This document shows, in pieces, positions 24,082-35,812 of a DNA stretch of 64,000 nt. The position numbers and the translations under genes are program-made. Location: contig NZ_JAHBBF010000004.1 of the NCBI RefSeq assembly GCF_019331725.1, positions 62,001 through 126,000 on the forward strand, read 5' to 3'. The notes beneath the pieces were generated by a model. The model was not told the origin of the DNA and did not search any database. It saw only the letters and a list, made by a program, of their open reading frames with translations. The first letter of the stretch is position 1. Each line of letters starts with the position of its first letter. Origin of the DNA: Bifidobacterium saguinibicoloris (lineage in GTDB: Bacteria > Actinomycetota > Actinomycetes > Actinomycetales > Bifidobacteriaceae).

Positions 24082-25713
24082 TCACTTGGTCAGCTCCTCG
24101 TAGACCGGCAGGTTCTGCCAGTTCATCTCGAAGCCCTTGACGCCGGTGCTCGCGACGCCCGCGGCGTTGGAGTAGTACAGCGGGATGGCCGGCAGCTGCT
24201 CGAGGAGGATCTCCTGGGACTGCTGGTAGATCTTGTTGGCGGCGTCGGTGGACTTGGCGGCGTAGGCCTCGTCCATCAGCTTGTCGAAGTCGGCGTTCTT
24301 GTAGTCGCCGTCGTTGGAGCCGTTGCCGTCAGCGGCCTTGGAGGAGTACAGCTGGAACAGGTAGTTCTCGGCGGACGGGTAGTCCGGCTGCCAGCCGGTG
24401 CGGAAGGCGCCCTTGATCTGGCGGTTGGTGACCGCGTCACGGAACTCCTGGAACGTCGGCATCGGGTTGGTGGCCGCGTCGATGCCCAGGTTGTTCTTGA
24501 GCTGGTTGACGATGGCGTCGTAGATCGGCTTGGCGCCGCCGTCGGCGTTGTAGGCGAAGGTCAGCTGGCCGTCGTACTTGGAGATGGCGTCGGCCTTGGC
24601 CCACAGCTCCTTGGCCTTGGAGGCGTTGAACTTCAGGTTGTCGACGCCCTTGAGGGAGTCGGAGTAGCCCGGGGTGAGCGGGGAGGTGAAGTCCTTGGCC
24701 GGGGTGGCGATGCCGCCGAGGACCTTGTCGGTCAGCTGCTCGCGGTTGATGGCCATGGAGATGGCCTGGCGGCGGAGCTGGCCTTCCTCGGTGTTGGTCT
24801 GGAAGTGCTCGAGGTTGGACGGGATGGTGAAGGTCTGGGAGACGGAGCCGGCCTTGTTGTAGGCCTGGACCTTCGGGTCCTTCTGGAAGGTCTTGGTGGC
24901 GGAGGCCGGGACGGACTCCATCACGTCGAGGTTGCCGGCCTGGATGTCGGCGTAGGCGGCCTTGTCATCGGTGTAGATCTTGAAGGTCACGCCGTCGTTC
25001 TTCGGAACGTCGTTGCCCTTGTAGTCGGTGTTCTTGACGAGGTCGATCTCCTTGTTGTGGTCCCACTTGGAGAACTTGTACGGGCCGTTGCCGACCGGGG
25101 CCTGGCCGAAGGCCTTCGGGTCCTTGTAGAAGGATTCCGGCAGCGGGGCGAACGCCAGGTAGCCGACCTTGATCGGGAAGGTGGCGTCGGGCTGGTTCAT
25201 GTCGACGGTGAAGGTCTTGTCGTCCACGACCTTGAGGCCGGAGAGCTGCTCGTCACCCTTCAGGCCGTCCTTCTGCAGGTCGTCGAAGCCGGCGATGGTG
25301 GAGAAGAAGGAGGAGCACTTCTGGGCGTTCTTCGCGTTGGCGACGTAGCTCCAGGCCTTGGTGAAGGACTCGGCGGTGACCGGCGTGCCGTCGGTGAACT
25401 TCCAGCCGTCCTTGAGCTTGATGGTGAACTGGGTGGCGTCGTCGTTCGGGGTGATGGACTCGGCCACTTCGTTGGAGGCGTTGCCCTTGGCGTCGAAGGA
25501 GACGAGGCGGGCGAACAGCAGGTCGCCCGGCTTGCCGCCGCCGGTCTCGTTGGTGTTGCCCGGGATGAGCGGGTTCTGCGGTTCGGAGGCGTACGCGGTG
25601 ATGATGTTGCCGGAGGCCGCATCCTTGGAGGCGGTGCCGGTCGAGCCGCAGCCGCCGAGCATGGTCGCGACGGCGCACACGGCCGCAGCGATCGCGAAGG
25701 CTTGCTTCTTCAT
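24082..25713 (-). CDS. oppA: Oligopeptide ABC transporter substrate-binding lipoprotein
   Basis: 543 residues, SBP family 5. Signal peptide MKKQAFAIAAAVCAVATMLG ends in lipobox MLGGCGS, so it is anchored to the outer face of the membrane. The mature protein has the family features: the FTIKLKDGWKFTDGTPVTAESF stretch (part) and the NREQLTDKVLGG region. It binds peptides and delivers them to OppB/OppC. The ribosome binding site AGGAG lies 11 nt before the ATG. The strong terminator downstream implies more oppA than permease, as is usual for binding proteins. Confidence 0.95.
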   Translation of the reverse strand: MKKQAFAIAAAVCAVATMLGGCGSTGTASKDAASGNIITAYASEPQNPLIPGNTNETGGGKPGDLLFARLVSFDAKGNASNEVAESITPNDDATQFTIKLKDGWKFTDGTPVTAESFTKAWSYVANAKNAQKCSSFFSTIAGFDDLQKDGLKGDEQLSGLKVVDDKTFTVDMNQPDATFPIKVGYLAFAPLPESFYKDPKAFGQAPVGNGPYKFSKWDHNKEIDLVKNTDYKGNDVPKNDGVTFKIYTDDKAAYADIQAGNLDVMESVPASATKTFQKDPKVQAYNKAGSVSQTFTIPSNLEHFQTNTEEGQLRRQAISMAINREQLTDKVLGGIATPAKDFTSPLTPGYSDSLKGVDNLKFNASKAKELWAKADAISKYDGQLTFAYNADGGAKPIYDAIVNQLKNNLGIDAATNPMPTFQEFRDAVTNRQIKGAFRTGWQPDYPSAENYLFQLYSSKAADGNGSNDGDYKNADFDKLMDEAYAAKSTDAANKIYQQSQEILLEQLPAIPLYYSNAAGVASTGVKGFEMNWQNLPVYEELTK

Positions 25714-26064
25714 ATTTCTTGTTTCTCCTATTCATCTGCCCGCGGGGTTCGGCCGCGGGACGGGACTCTCACCCGCATTGCGGACATGGCCCGCTGAGGA
25801 ACGAAAAAGAGGTTCGGCGCCGGCGTGGCCGTCAGCACCTCACCCCCTCGTTGACCGTGACCCATTGTGACGCGGGTTGGAGACAGCACGTTACCGAATT
25901 GTGGACGTTACGTGAATACCGGTGGGCGCGACGGCGTCCGACGGACGGCGCCGGCATGCCGGGAACGGCCCTCCTCCCCCATGCCCCTCCGGGCTGCGGA
26001 CGGGCCGGCGCCCCCGTGCCGACGTGACGCCGATCCATACCGCGGCCGCCTTGCGGACACATGG
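25714..26064. other. oppA upstream region, no gene seen
   Basis: 351 nt between the oppA start and the end of the convergent-side recombinase gene (both on the minus strand). It must carry the oppA promoter and 5' leader. I see no convincing ORF, RNA gene or strong hairpin; the right half is very GC-rich (CGGCGCCGGCATGCCGGG region). No promoter is assigned because no hexamer pair stands out. Confidence 0.5.
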
Positions 26065-27015
26065 TCATGCCCTGGGAAACGCTCGGGAATAGCGGGCTTT
26101 GAGCTGGTCGATGGAGACGTGCGTATACCGCTGCGTGGTCTTGAGCGAGGAGTGCCCGAGCAGCTCCTGCACCTCACGCAGATCGGCCCCGCCGTCGAGC
26201 ATGTGGGTGGCCGCGGAATGTCTTAGCGCATGGGGTCCAATATCTGGAACGCCCGCGCGCTCCGCCTGCCTGTGCACCACCCTGCGGGCCACGCGCTGGT
26301 CCAGCCGCCCTCCCCTGGACCCGAGGAACAGCGCATCCCCGGAGGCTCGGCCGGCGAGCGCCGGGCGTCCCTCCTCCGTCCAGCGTTCCAGGGCCCGGCA
26401 GGCCGGCATGCCGAACGGCACCACGCGCTGCTTGTTGCCCTTGCCGGTGACCTTCACCGTGTGCGACGACCAGTCGACGTCGCCCACGCCGAGTCCGACG
26501 AGCTCGCCGACGCGCATGCCGGTGGCGTACAGCAGTTCGAGGATCGCCGCGTCGCGCAGGCGCAGCGCCCGCGCCGTCGGCGTCTCCTCCTCTCTCCTAC
26601 CGTCGCTCCCCTTGGTCGGTTCCGCGCCGTCGGTTTCGGATTCGGTCTCGTCCATGAGCTCGCCCGCCTGGCGTTCGGTGAGCACGACGGGCAGCGCGTT
26701 GCCGGTCTTCGGCGTCATGATCGAGGAGGCCGGGTCGACGGCGACGACGCCGTGGGCGGCGGCCCAATCGAAGAACCGGCGCACGGCCACGGTCATGCGC
26801 GCCATGCTGGAGCGGGCGTGCGAACCGGTCTCCGACGCCATCCATCCGCGCAGGTCGTCCCCGGTCACCTCGCGCAGGTCGGCCGTGCCGCGGGATTCGA
26901 GGAAGCGCAGGCAGGAGGCGACGTCCGTGCGATAGGCGCGGACCGTGTTGTCCGAAAGCCCCCGGTTCGCCTTGAGGAACGCGAGGAACGCCTCCAACTC
27001 GCCGTCGAACCGCAT
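26065..27015 (-). CDS. Tyrosine recombinase, XerC/XerD family
   Basis: 316 residues from the ATG at 27015, preceded by GGGGAC; in-frame ATGs further upstream lack a good ribosome binding site. N-terminal SAM-like core-binding domain (about 1-90) and C-terminal catalytic domain. All active-site residues are present: Arg about 168 (ATGMRVGEL), Lys about 192 (TGKGNKQR), His-x-x-Arg 262-265 (HALRH), His 288 (LGHSS) and the nucleophile Tyr 297 (TTQRYTH). An acidic insertion (about 123-147) lies between the two domains. It most likely resolves chromosome dimers at dif. No integrase-type neighbours or att sites are seen, so it is core rather than mobile. Confidence 0.92.
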   Translation of the reverse strand: MRFDGELEAFLAFLKANRGLSDNTVRAYRTDVASCLRFLESRGTADLREVTGDDLRGWMASETGSHARSSMARMTVAVRRFFDWAAAHGVVAVDPASSIMTPKTGNALPVVLTERQAGELMDETESETDGAEPTKGSDGRREEETPTARALRLRDAAILELLYATGMRVGELVGLGVGDVDWSSHTVKVTGKGNKQRVVPFGMPACRALERWTEEGRPALAGRASGDALFLGSRGGRLDQRVARRVVHRQAERAGVPDIGPHALRHSAATHMLDGGADLREVQELLGHSSLKTTQRYTHVSIDQLKARYSRAFPRA

Positions 27016-27087
27016 GCCGTCCCCTTCTCTCCCGATGCCGTGTTCCATTAGACTATAACCGTTCGCAACATCGGGGAAGAGGCATTC

Positions 27088-27956
<869 letters not shown>

Positions 27957-27960
<4 letters not shown>

Positions 27961-30845
27961 TCCGCATCGGCCTGCGCGACGCCCGCGCGCACTTCCCACG
28001 GTTCCTGATGTCGATCGTCGCGATCGCGCTCGGCGTGTCCTTCGTGATCGGCTCGTTCTGCTTCCGCGCGATGATGAACGACCAGGTCGACCGCATGCTC
28101 GGCTCGAACACCGACCATGACGTGTACGTGCGCGGCGTGACGGAGCGGAAGGACGACGCGTCGGGCGCATCCTCCGGCACGTCGTCCTCCGGTTCGTCCC
28201 TGAAGACCTACAACGACATCGACGTCTCGCTCGTGGACGACGTCGCGAAAGTGGACGGCGTGGCCAAAGCGGAGGTCACGTATTCGGTGTCCGGATCGCT
28301 GGTGCTCGTCGCCAAGGACGGCAACGCGGTCTCCACGATGGGTTCGCCGACGATGGGCATCGGACTCGCGAAGGGCACGTGGCGCTCCGCGCATCTCACG
28401 CACGGCCGCTGGGCGCACAACGAGGGTGAGATCGCCCTGCACGCGTTCGCCGCCGAGACCGCGGGGCTCAAGGTCGGCGACGTGACGAAGCTCGTCTATC
28501 CTTCAGGCCCGAAGGACGTGAAAGTCGTCGGCGTGTTCGACACCGACTCCTCGCAGGCGGGCGCGATCATCATCGGCCTGGCGCCCTCGGTCGCCAAGGA
28601 GCTCCAGCAGGAGCGGACCGGCGAGATCGGCGTCACGCAGTACATCGGCGTGTACGGTTCCGGCGACGGGGGCGCGCCGCTGACGGACGCGCAGCAGCGC
28701 GAACTCGCCGCCCGCGTGCGGCACGCTTTGCCCAAGGGCTCCAAGGCGACCGCGATCACCGGCGACCGATTGCGCGACGAATACGCGCAGGCCATCAAGG
28801 ACCAGCTCGGCTTCATCCAGCCGCTCATCCTCATCTTCGCGGTGATCGCGCTGTTCGTCGGCTCGTTCATCATCGCGAACACGTTCTCGATGATCGTGCG
28901 CGAGTCGATGCGCGGCTACGCGCTGCTGCGCTCGGTGGGCGCCTCCCCCGCGCAGGTGTTCTCCACGGTGATCGTCCAGGCGCTGCTGCTGGGCGTCGTC
29001 GGTTCGGCGGCCGGCATCGGGCTCGGCTGGGGCATGGTGAAGGCCATCGTCGCCGGGCTCGCACGGATGGGCACGCCGATGGACGGCGCCGCGGCGCCGG
29101 GCTTGGCCGACATGCTGGCCGGCGTGGCCGTCGGCGTGCTGGTGACGCTCGTCGGCGCGGCGTTGCCCGCCCGCCGTGCGGCGACGGCCCCGCCGATCCA
29201 GGCGATGAACGAGACCGTGAACCCGGAGCGGCCGGTGCTGCCACGCGGCGTGCTCGGCGTCGTGATGATTCTGCTCGGCGCCGCCTCGTGGGCGTTCTGC
29301 CTGGCGATCGCCGCCGCCGGCGACGACGGGAGGCCGACGCATGTCGCGTTCCTCGACGGCCTCGCCGCGAGGCTCGGCGCCGGATGGCCGCTCGGCGTCG
29401 GCGCGGGCCTCGTCGTGGTCGGCGTGATCGTCCTCGCCCCGGCGCTGGTGGGGCCGGCGGGCGCGGTGCTCGGCTGGCTGCCGTCGCACGTGTTCCCGGT
29501 GACGGGGCGTCTCGCCACGCGCAACCTCGCCCGCCAGAAGCGGCGCACGGCGAACACGGCGGCGGCGCTGTTCGTCGGCGTCGCCATCGTGAGCTGCCTC
29601 GGCGTGGTCGCTTCGTCGGCGAAGACGTCGGTGGCCGGCATCGTCGACACCGGCCTGAAATCCGATTTCACGGCGATGTCCGCGTCCTCCGGACGCATCC
29701 CGGACGACGCGGTCGCGGCGATCGAGAAGACGCGCGGCGTGGCGTCGGTCTCGAGGAGCCGCATGCTGCTGGGCGTCACCTACGGTTCGGACGATGACGC
29801 GGCGCAGGCGATGACGTTCGCCGAACAGCCGTCCCTGTTCTCGAAGGTGTTCGCGCCGGTCGAGAACGCGGGCGACGCGGACCGCGCCCTCAGGGACGGC
29901 GAACTCGTCGTCGGCCTCACGGTGGCGAAGGACCACGGCTGGAAGGTCGGCGACACGGTGCGGGTCAACGGCAAACGCGTCGTCGTCGACGAGGAGGCGA
30001 CCGCCAAGGCGCAGGCCGACTACCAGGCGCAGGTGCAGGACAAGGTGGCCGGCCTCGAGACGGAGGCGCGGCGCCTCGCGGCCGCCGGCGACGCGGCGGG
30101 CGCGCAGACCAAGGCGGATGAGGCGCGACGGACCGCGGACGAGGCGCAGCACATCGACCCGTCCACGCTGGTCAGGACGAAGACCGAGACGACGCACCGG
30201 CGGATGCGGGTCGGCGCGGTCATCGAGAACTCGGTGTACCGCTCGATGGTGCTGATGAACGACGCCGCCGCGGAGAAGCTCGCCGACGATGCGACGATGT
30301 TCACGATCATGCTGTTCATCAACGCGCGCGACGGCGCGGACGCGGCCGCGGTCAAGGCGCGTCTGATCAAGGCCGTCAAACCGTTCTACGTCGTCACCGT
30401 GCAGGACCGGGACGAATTCAAGTCGTCGATGAGCTCGATGGTCGACCAGATCCTCATCATCCTGTACGCGCTGCTCGCGCTGTCGATCGTCATCGCCGTG
30501 TTCGGCATCGTGAACACGCTGGCGTTGAGCGTGTCGGAACGCACGCGGGAGATCGGCCTGCTGCGCGCGATCGGCACGTCGCGCGGGCAGGTGCGCGGCA
30601 TGCTCGCCATCGAGGCGTCGCTCATCGCCGTGCTGGGCACGCTGCTGGGCGTCGTCGTGGGCGTCGCGGCCGGCGCCGTCATCCAACGCGTCTACGCGGC
30701 GAACGGGTTGGAGCGGCTCGCCGTGCCATGGGACCAGCTCGGCGTGTTCCTTGCGGCGTCGGTGCTGGTGGGCGTGGTGGCCGCGCTGCCGCCCGCGCGC
30801 CGTGCGCTCAAGGTGCCCGTGCTGGACGCGGTGGACGCCGATTGA
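27957..30845 (+). CDS. ABC transporter permease with two FtsX domains
   Basis: 962-residue membrane protein of the large actinobacterial MacB-like permease class. An N-terminal helix (about 15-38) is followed by an extracytoplasmic domain, the first FtsX domain (three helices around 285-420), a connecting hydrophobic pair (about 430-500), another helix after RRTANTAAALFVG, a second extracytoplasmic domain and the terminal FtsX domain (about 830-960). The second external domain contains an Ala/Glu/Lys-rich probable coiled coil (about 680-740, KAQADYQAQVQDKVAGLETE). Works with the ATPase gene it overlaps by 4 nt. Substrate unknown. Confidence 0.92.
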
Positions 30846-30896
30846 GATGCGTCCTCCGCCCCACGCCGCGACGGTGTACACTGGGCGATTGTCTTT

Positions 30897-30925
30897 GGGA
30901 GCCCCGGCATCACGCCGGGGCTCCC
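30897..30925 (+). terminator. Terminator of the MacB-like operon
   Basis: Perfect 12-bp stem (30897-30908 with 30914-30925), 5-nt loop, 50 nt past the permease stop and ahead of the CDF gene. Only a short T run (TTT) follows after CGCG. Confidence 0.75.
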
Positions 30926-31050
30926 CGCGTTTCCGGGCGAAACGGGAATGGTAGTGAGAAACGGTCTCATTTCGCGGGGCCGTGCGCCGCTCCATGCGAC
31001 CGTCCGCCCGCGTTCTACGGCCGCGGGAAGCGGCGAAGGAGTGTGGTCCG

Positions 31051-32016
31051 ATGGCGCATGTGCATGGACAGGACGGAACAGCCCGGAAGACCGGGACGGA
31101 CGGCGGCGCGGCGGGCGATGCGGCGGCGCATCAGCATCGGCTCGCGGCCACGCTGGCGGTGACCGCCACCGTGTTCCTGGTGGAGGTGGTGACGGCCGCG
31201 CTGACCGGCTCGCTGGCTCTGTTCGTGGACGCGGGCCATATGCTCACGGACATGTCGGTGCTGACGGCCTCGACGGTGACGGCGGCGCTGATGCGGCGGC
31301 GTCCGAACAGCACGCGCACCTGGGGATGGGCGCGTCTCGAGGTGCTGACGGCGACCGGCGGCGCGGTCATGCTGTTCATGGTGGGCGTGTATGCCCTGTA
31401 CGAGGCGGCGATGCGCCTGCTCGGCATGGCTTCGGACGAGATCTCGGACGTGCGGCTGCTGCTGTTCGTCGGTCTGCTCGGTCTGGCGGCGAACGTGGTC
31501 TCGATGCTGATCCTCGCGGCGCGGCGAGGCGACAACATGAACATGCGCGCCGCGTTCCTCGAAGTGCTCAACGACGCGTTGGGCTCGGTCGCCGTGGTGA
31601 CGTCCGCGGCGGTGATGCTGTGCACCGGATGGGACCGGTTCGACGCGGTGGCCGGCGCGGCGATCGCGCTGCTCATGATCCCGCGCGCGGCGAAGCTGCT
31701 GCACGGCGCGGTACGCGTGCTGCTGGAGGAGACGCCGGAGGGCCTGGACCTGGACCTGGTGCGCACGCATCTGGAGCGGGTGCCGCACGTGGTGGCGGTG
31801 CACGACCTGCATGCGAGCACGGTGTCGACGGGCATGCCGATCCTCACCGCGCATGTGGTGGTGGAGCGGGACCTGACGATGGAGCAGGCGGCCGTGGTGC
31901 TCCGGCAGCTGCAGGACTGTCTGCGCGGGCATTTCCCCGTTTCGGTGCCACACACCACGTTCCAGCTGGAGCCGGAGGGGTATCACTCCCGCTCCGACGA
32001 ATCCCTTCACGCGTAG
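31051..32016 (+). CDS. Cation diffusion facilitator, CzcD-like metal exporter
   Basis: 321 residues from the ATG at 31051, chosen because AAGGAG lies 9 nt upstream. A His-containing N terminus (MAHVHGQDG, HQH) leads to six transmembrane helices and a C-terminal cytoplasmic domain. Transport-site residues in helix 2 are Asp about 60, His 63 and Asp 67 (VDAGHMLTD). In helix 5 the usual HxxxD is ExxxD (EVLNDALGS), a variant I believe is common among actinobacterial members and may affect zinc versus other metal preference. Likely Zn2+/Co2+ export driven by protons. Stands alone. Confidence 0.92.
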   Translation: MAHVHGQDGTARKTGTDGGAAGDAAAHQHRLAATLAVTATVFLVEVVTAALTGSLALFVDAGHMLTDMSVLTASTVTAALMRRRPNSTRTWGWARLEVLTATGGAVMLFMVGVYALYEAAMRLLGMASDEISDVRLLLFVGLLGLAANVVSMLILAARRGDNMNMRAAFLEVLNDALGSVAVVTSAAVMLCTGWDRFDAVAGAAIALLMIPRAAKLLHGAVRVLLEETPEGLDLDLVRTHLERVPHVVAVHDLHASTVSTGMPILTAHVVVERDLTMEQAAVVLRQLQDCLRGHFPVSVPHTTFQLEPEGYHSRSDESLHA

Positions 32017-32077
32017 CGGGCGGACCGCCCTCAGCCGGACTCCGTCCGACAGCTCCCGCCGGCGGAAGCGGGAAAGA

Positions 32078-32120
32078 ACAACCCCTGTACGGCCACACAA
32101 GGCATCCGTACAGGGGTTGT
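32078..32120 (+). terminator. Terminator between CDF gene and ldh
   Basis: Perfect 15-bp stem (32078-32092 with 32106-32120), 13-nt loop. TTCGTT follows on the plus strand. A second, weaker stem (32164-32172 with 32197-32205) lies nearer the ldh stop and could serve ldh. Confidence 0.8.
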
Positions 32121-32239
32121 TTCGTTCACGAAAAATGGTGATGCGCGTGTGCGGCTTCAAGGCGCGGGAGGCGCAGGCGTACGAAAAATACGTCAAGCCT
32201 CCCGCAACGCCGAAGACGCTCCGCGCATCGCCGTTTTCA

Positions 32240-33208
<969 letters not shown>

Positions 33209-33229
33209 TCATGAACCTCTCTTCGAGTG

Positions 33230-33257
33230 GACGCCCCGGTTCCTCGCCGGGGACGTC
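33230..33257 (-). promoter_or_regulatory. Possible hairpin in the ldh leader
   Basis: A 10-bp stem with one bulged A (33230-33239 with 33247-33257), about 25 nt before the ldh start. It could stabilise the mRNA or affect translation; no known riboswitch pattern is recognised. Confidence 0.4.
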
Positions 33258-33340
33258 ATTCAACCAACAGTGACCAATGTACTCCCACAACCTGACCACG
33301 GCAACATGGGCGCGACGTCTAAACCATTGCGGCCATTGGG

Positions 33341-33356
33341 TTGTTATCGCTCACAA
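33341..33356. promoter_or_regulatory. LacI-family operator-like site upstream of ldh
   Basis: TTGTTATCGCTCACAA (minus strand TTGTGAGCGATAACAA) is a 16-nt pseudo-palindrome symmetric at 12 of 16 positions with a central CG, the form of LacI-family sites. It lies 136 nt upstream of ldh and about 100 nt beyond the end of hflX. Its core differs from the lacZ operators, so another regulator would be involved. Confidence 0.45.
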
Positions 33357-33455
33357 TCACCGCGTCGCCAAAGTGTGACCAACCTCACATACCGGTCCGA
33401 GGACAGATGCGCGGACGGACGCGCGGACCAGACCGCCGGACCGCCGCGTCCACGC

Positions 33456-34970
33456 TCAGCCGATGGCCTCGTCCACGACGGCCGCGGCGAGACGGGCGTC
33501 GACGTCGGCCACGAGCCACACGCCGTCGTCGCGCCACTCGATCGTCCCGACGTTCCCGTACTCGCGCACGCGAGACAGCAGCGCGCCGGCCGTGTACGGC
33601 AGCAGCGCCTCCACGTGCACGCCGGGCACCGGCAGCAGAGCCTCCACGGCGCCGCGCAGCCCGTCCACGCCCTCGCCCGAGTAGGCGGACACGAGATGCG
33701 CGTCCGGTTCGAGCGCGGCGAGGCGACGCAGCGTGGCGTCGTCGCACAGGTCGGTCTTGTTGAACGCGAGGATGCGCGGGATCGACTCGGCGCCGCGGAT
33801 GTCGGCGAGCACCTCGTTGACCGCGTCGATCTGGGAGAACGGGTCCGGATGCGAGGCGTCGACGACGTGCAGGATGACGTCCGCCTCCGCCACCTCCTCC
33901 AGCGTGGATTTGAACGCCTCGACGAGCTGCGTGGGCAGCCTGCGCACGAACCCGACGGTGTCGACGTACGCGTAGAGACGCCCGTCGTGCGCCTTCGCAC
34001 GGCGCACGGCCGTGTCGAGCGTGGCGAACAGCGCGTTCTCGACAAGCTCCGCCGATCCGGTGAGACGGTTGGTGAGCGACGACTTGCCCGCGTTCGTGTA
34101 GCCGACGACGGCGATGGTGGGCAGGCCGTAGCGGCGGCGCGAGCCGCGTTTGACCTCGCGCGCCGGCGCCATCTCGCGGATCTGGCGTTTGAGGCGGGCG
34201 ATGCGCGTGCGGATGACGCGACGGTCCATCTCGATCTTCGTCTCGCCCGGGCCACGCGAGCCGATGCCGCCGTCCGCGCCGGCGGCGCGGCCGCCCGCCT
34301 GACGCGACAGGGACCCGCCCCAGCCGCGCAGCCTCGGCAGCATGTACTCGAGCTGCGCCAGCTCCACCTGCGCCTTGCCCTCACGGCTGGTGGCATGCTG
34401 GGCGAAGATGTCGAGGATGACGGCGGTGCGGTCGACGACCTTCACCTTGGCCGCATCCTCCAATCCGCGACGCTGGCTCGGCGGCAGGTCGTCGTCGACG
34501 ACGATGGTGTCCGCCTCCTCGCGGGCCACGATGTCGGCGATCTCGCGCGCCTTGCCGGAGCCCACGTACGTGGCGGCGTCCGGCTTGAGACGATGCTGGA
34601 GCAGACCGTCGCACACCTCGGCGCCGGCGGTCTCGGCGAGCGCCGCGAGCTCGCGCAGCGACTCCTCCGCCTTGGCCTGCGTGGTGACGGCCGAGGACCA
34701 GACGCCCACGAGCACGACGCGTTCGAGACGCACCTTGCGGTATTCGACCTCGGTGACGTCCTTGAGTTCACCGAGACCCGCGACGTGCTTCAACTGGTTG
34801 CGCGACTCACGCTCCTGCCACGCCTCGTCATGCCGCTCGACGCTCCGCTCCCTGTCGCCCTGGTCGAGCAGGACGTCGGACGATTCGGCGAGCACGCCGC
34901 CGTCCATCGACGTCATCCCCTCGCTGGACTCCCCCATGGTTTCGGCGTTGCGGGTCAAAGGCACTCCCAT
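33456..34970 (-). CDS. hflX: Ribosome-associated GTPase HflX
   Basis: 504 residues. An N-terminal HflX subdomain with the glycine-rich segment (about 180-260, including LRGWGGSLSRQAGG and GSRGPGETKIEMD) is followed by the G domain: G1 GYTNAGKSSLTN (about residue 277), G3 DTVGFV, G4 NKTD. It binds the 50S subunit and splits stalled ribosomes. The start at 34970 gives about 50 residues of poorly conserved N terminus; GAGGA abuts the ATG too closely, so a later ATG (for example MTSMDGG) may be used. Monocistronic by appearance. Confidence 0.93.
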   Translation of the reverse strand: MGVPLTRNAETMGESSEGMTSMDGGVLAESSDVLLDQGDRERSVERHDEAWQERESRNQLKHVAGLGELKDVTEVEYRKVRLERVVLVGVWSSAVTTQAKAEESLRELAALAETAGAEVCDGLLQHRLKPDAATYVGSGKAREIADIVAREEADTIVVDDDLPPSQRRGLEDAAKVKVVDRTAVILDIFAQHATSREGKAQVELAQLEYMLPRLRGWGGSLSRQAGGRAAGADGGIGSRGPGETKIEMDRRVIRTRIARLKRQIREMAPAREVKRGSRRRYGLPTIAVVGYTNAGKSSLTNRLTGSAELVENALFATLDTAVRRAKAHDGRLYAYVDTVGFVRRLPTQLVEAFKSTLEEVAEADVILHVVDASHPDPFSQIDAVNEVLADIRGAESIPRILAFNKTDLCDDATLRRLAALEPDAHLVSAYSGEGVDGLRGAVEALLPVPGVHVEALLPYTAGALLSRVREYGNVGTIEWRDDGVWLVADVDARLAAAVVDEAIG

Positions 34971-35085
34971 TCCTCACTGTGCGTCGCTGTGCGCGGTTCG
35001 ATTGACGTTCCTTATTATCATCATTGAGGTGACATGGCCGCCCGGCCGTGCACGGCGAAGGACGACGAACGGCGGGAGGCCCATC

Positions 35086-35742
35086 ATGGCGGAACAGTAT
35101 TTCTCCGCGGAACCATCATCGAAGGACGTGCGCCGCACGCTGCACGTCACGCTGCGCGGGCACGACGCGGACATGGAGACGTCCAACGGCGTGTTCTCCG
35201 GATCGCGCCTGGACCTAGGCACGTCGGTGCTGCTCCGTCACGCACCCGAACCCCCGGAGACGGGCGCGGCGCTCGACATCGGCTGCGGCTGGGGACCCAT
35301 CGCCCTCGCGCTCGCGCTCGAGGCCCCCGGACTGGACGTGTGGGCGGTGGACGTCAACGAACGCGCGTTGGAGCTCACCGCGGGGAACACACGCAGCAAC
35401 GGCGCCGCGAACGTGCATGTGACCGCGACCGACGCGCAGGGCGCGCCGCTCGCCGACCAGCCCGGCGGCGCATGCGAGACGATGCCCGCGGACCTGACGT
35501 TCGACGTGATCTGGTCCAACCCGCCGATCCGCATCGGCAAGGAGGCGCTGCACACGCTGCTCATGACGTGGCTGCCGCGCCTGAGGACGGGCGGCGCGGC
35601 CTATCTGGTGGTCCAGCGGAACCTCGGCTCCGATTCGCTCATCCCCTGGCTGGCGGACGCGCTCGGCGAAGGGTTCGAGGTCTCCAAGTACGCAAGCTCC
35701 AAGGGCTTCCGTATCATTGAGGTTTTGCGAAATAACCAGTAA
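35086..35742 (+). CDS. Class I methyltransferase, RsmC/RlmG-like (MTS domain)
   Basis: 218 residues from the ATG at 35086, after GGGAGG. SAM-binding motif I is LDIGCGWGPIALALA (about residue 65), and motif IV is SNPPIRIGK, the N-P-P-[FI] signature of enzymes that methylate exocyclic amino groups of guanine or glutamine. Single methyltransferase-small domain; the N-terminal half of E. coli RsmC is missing, as is usual in actinobacteria. Probably rRNA m2G methylation, target unproven. It is followed by hrpA after 70 nt and may share its transcript. Confidence 0.88.
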   Translation: MAEQYFSAEPSSKDVRRTLHVTLRGHDADMETSNGVFSGSRLDLGTSVLLRHAPEPPETGAALDIGCGWGPIALALALEAPGLDVWAVDVNERALELTAGNTRSNGAANVHVTATDAQGAPLADQPGGACETMPADLTFDVIWSNPPIRIGKEALHTLLMTWLPRLRTGGAAYLVVQRNLGSDSLIPWLADALGEGFEVSKYASSKGFRIIEVLRNNQ

Positions 35743-35812
35743 TGTCCAGGCGGGCGGAGGGCCCGCCACAGCCCCGGCGCCGGATGACGGACAGGGGCGG
35801 GAAGTCAAGGGA

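Noticed and set aside
26065..27015. Phage or island integrase
   Set aside because: It is Xer-length with Xer-like motifs, flanked by core genes; no att-like direct repeats, tRNA gene or cargo genes are seen.
33341..33356. True E. coli-type lac operator upstream of ldh
   Set aside because: The resemblance to lacO is one base short and the local lacZ operators have another core; kept only as a generic LacI-family-like site.
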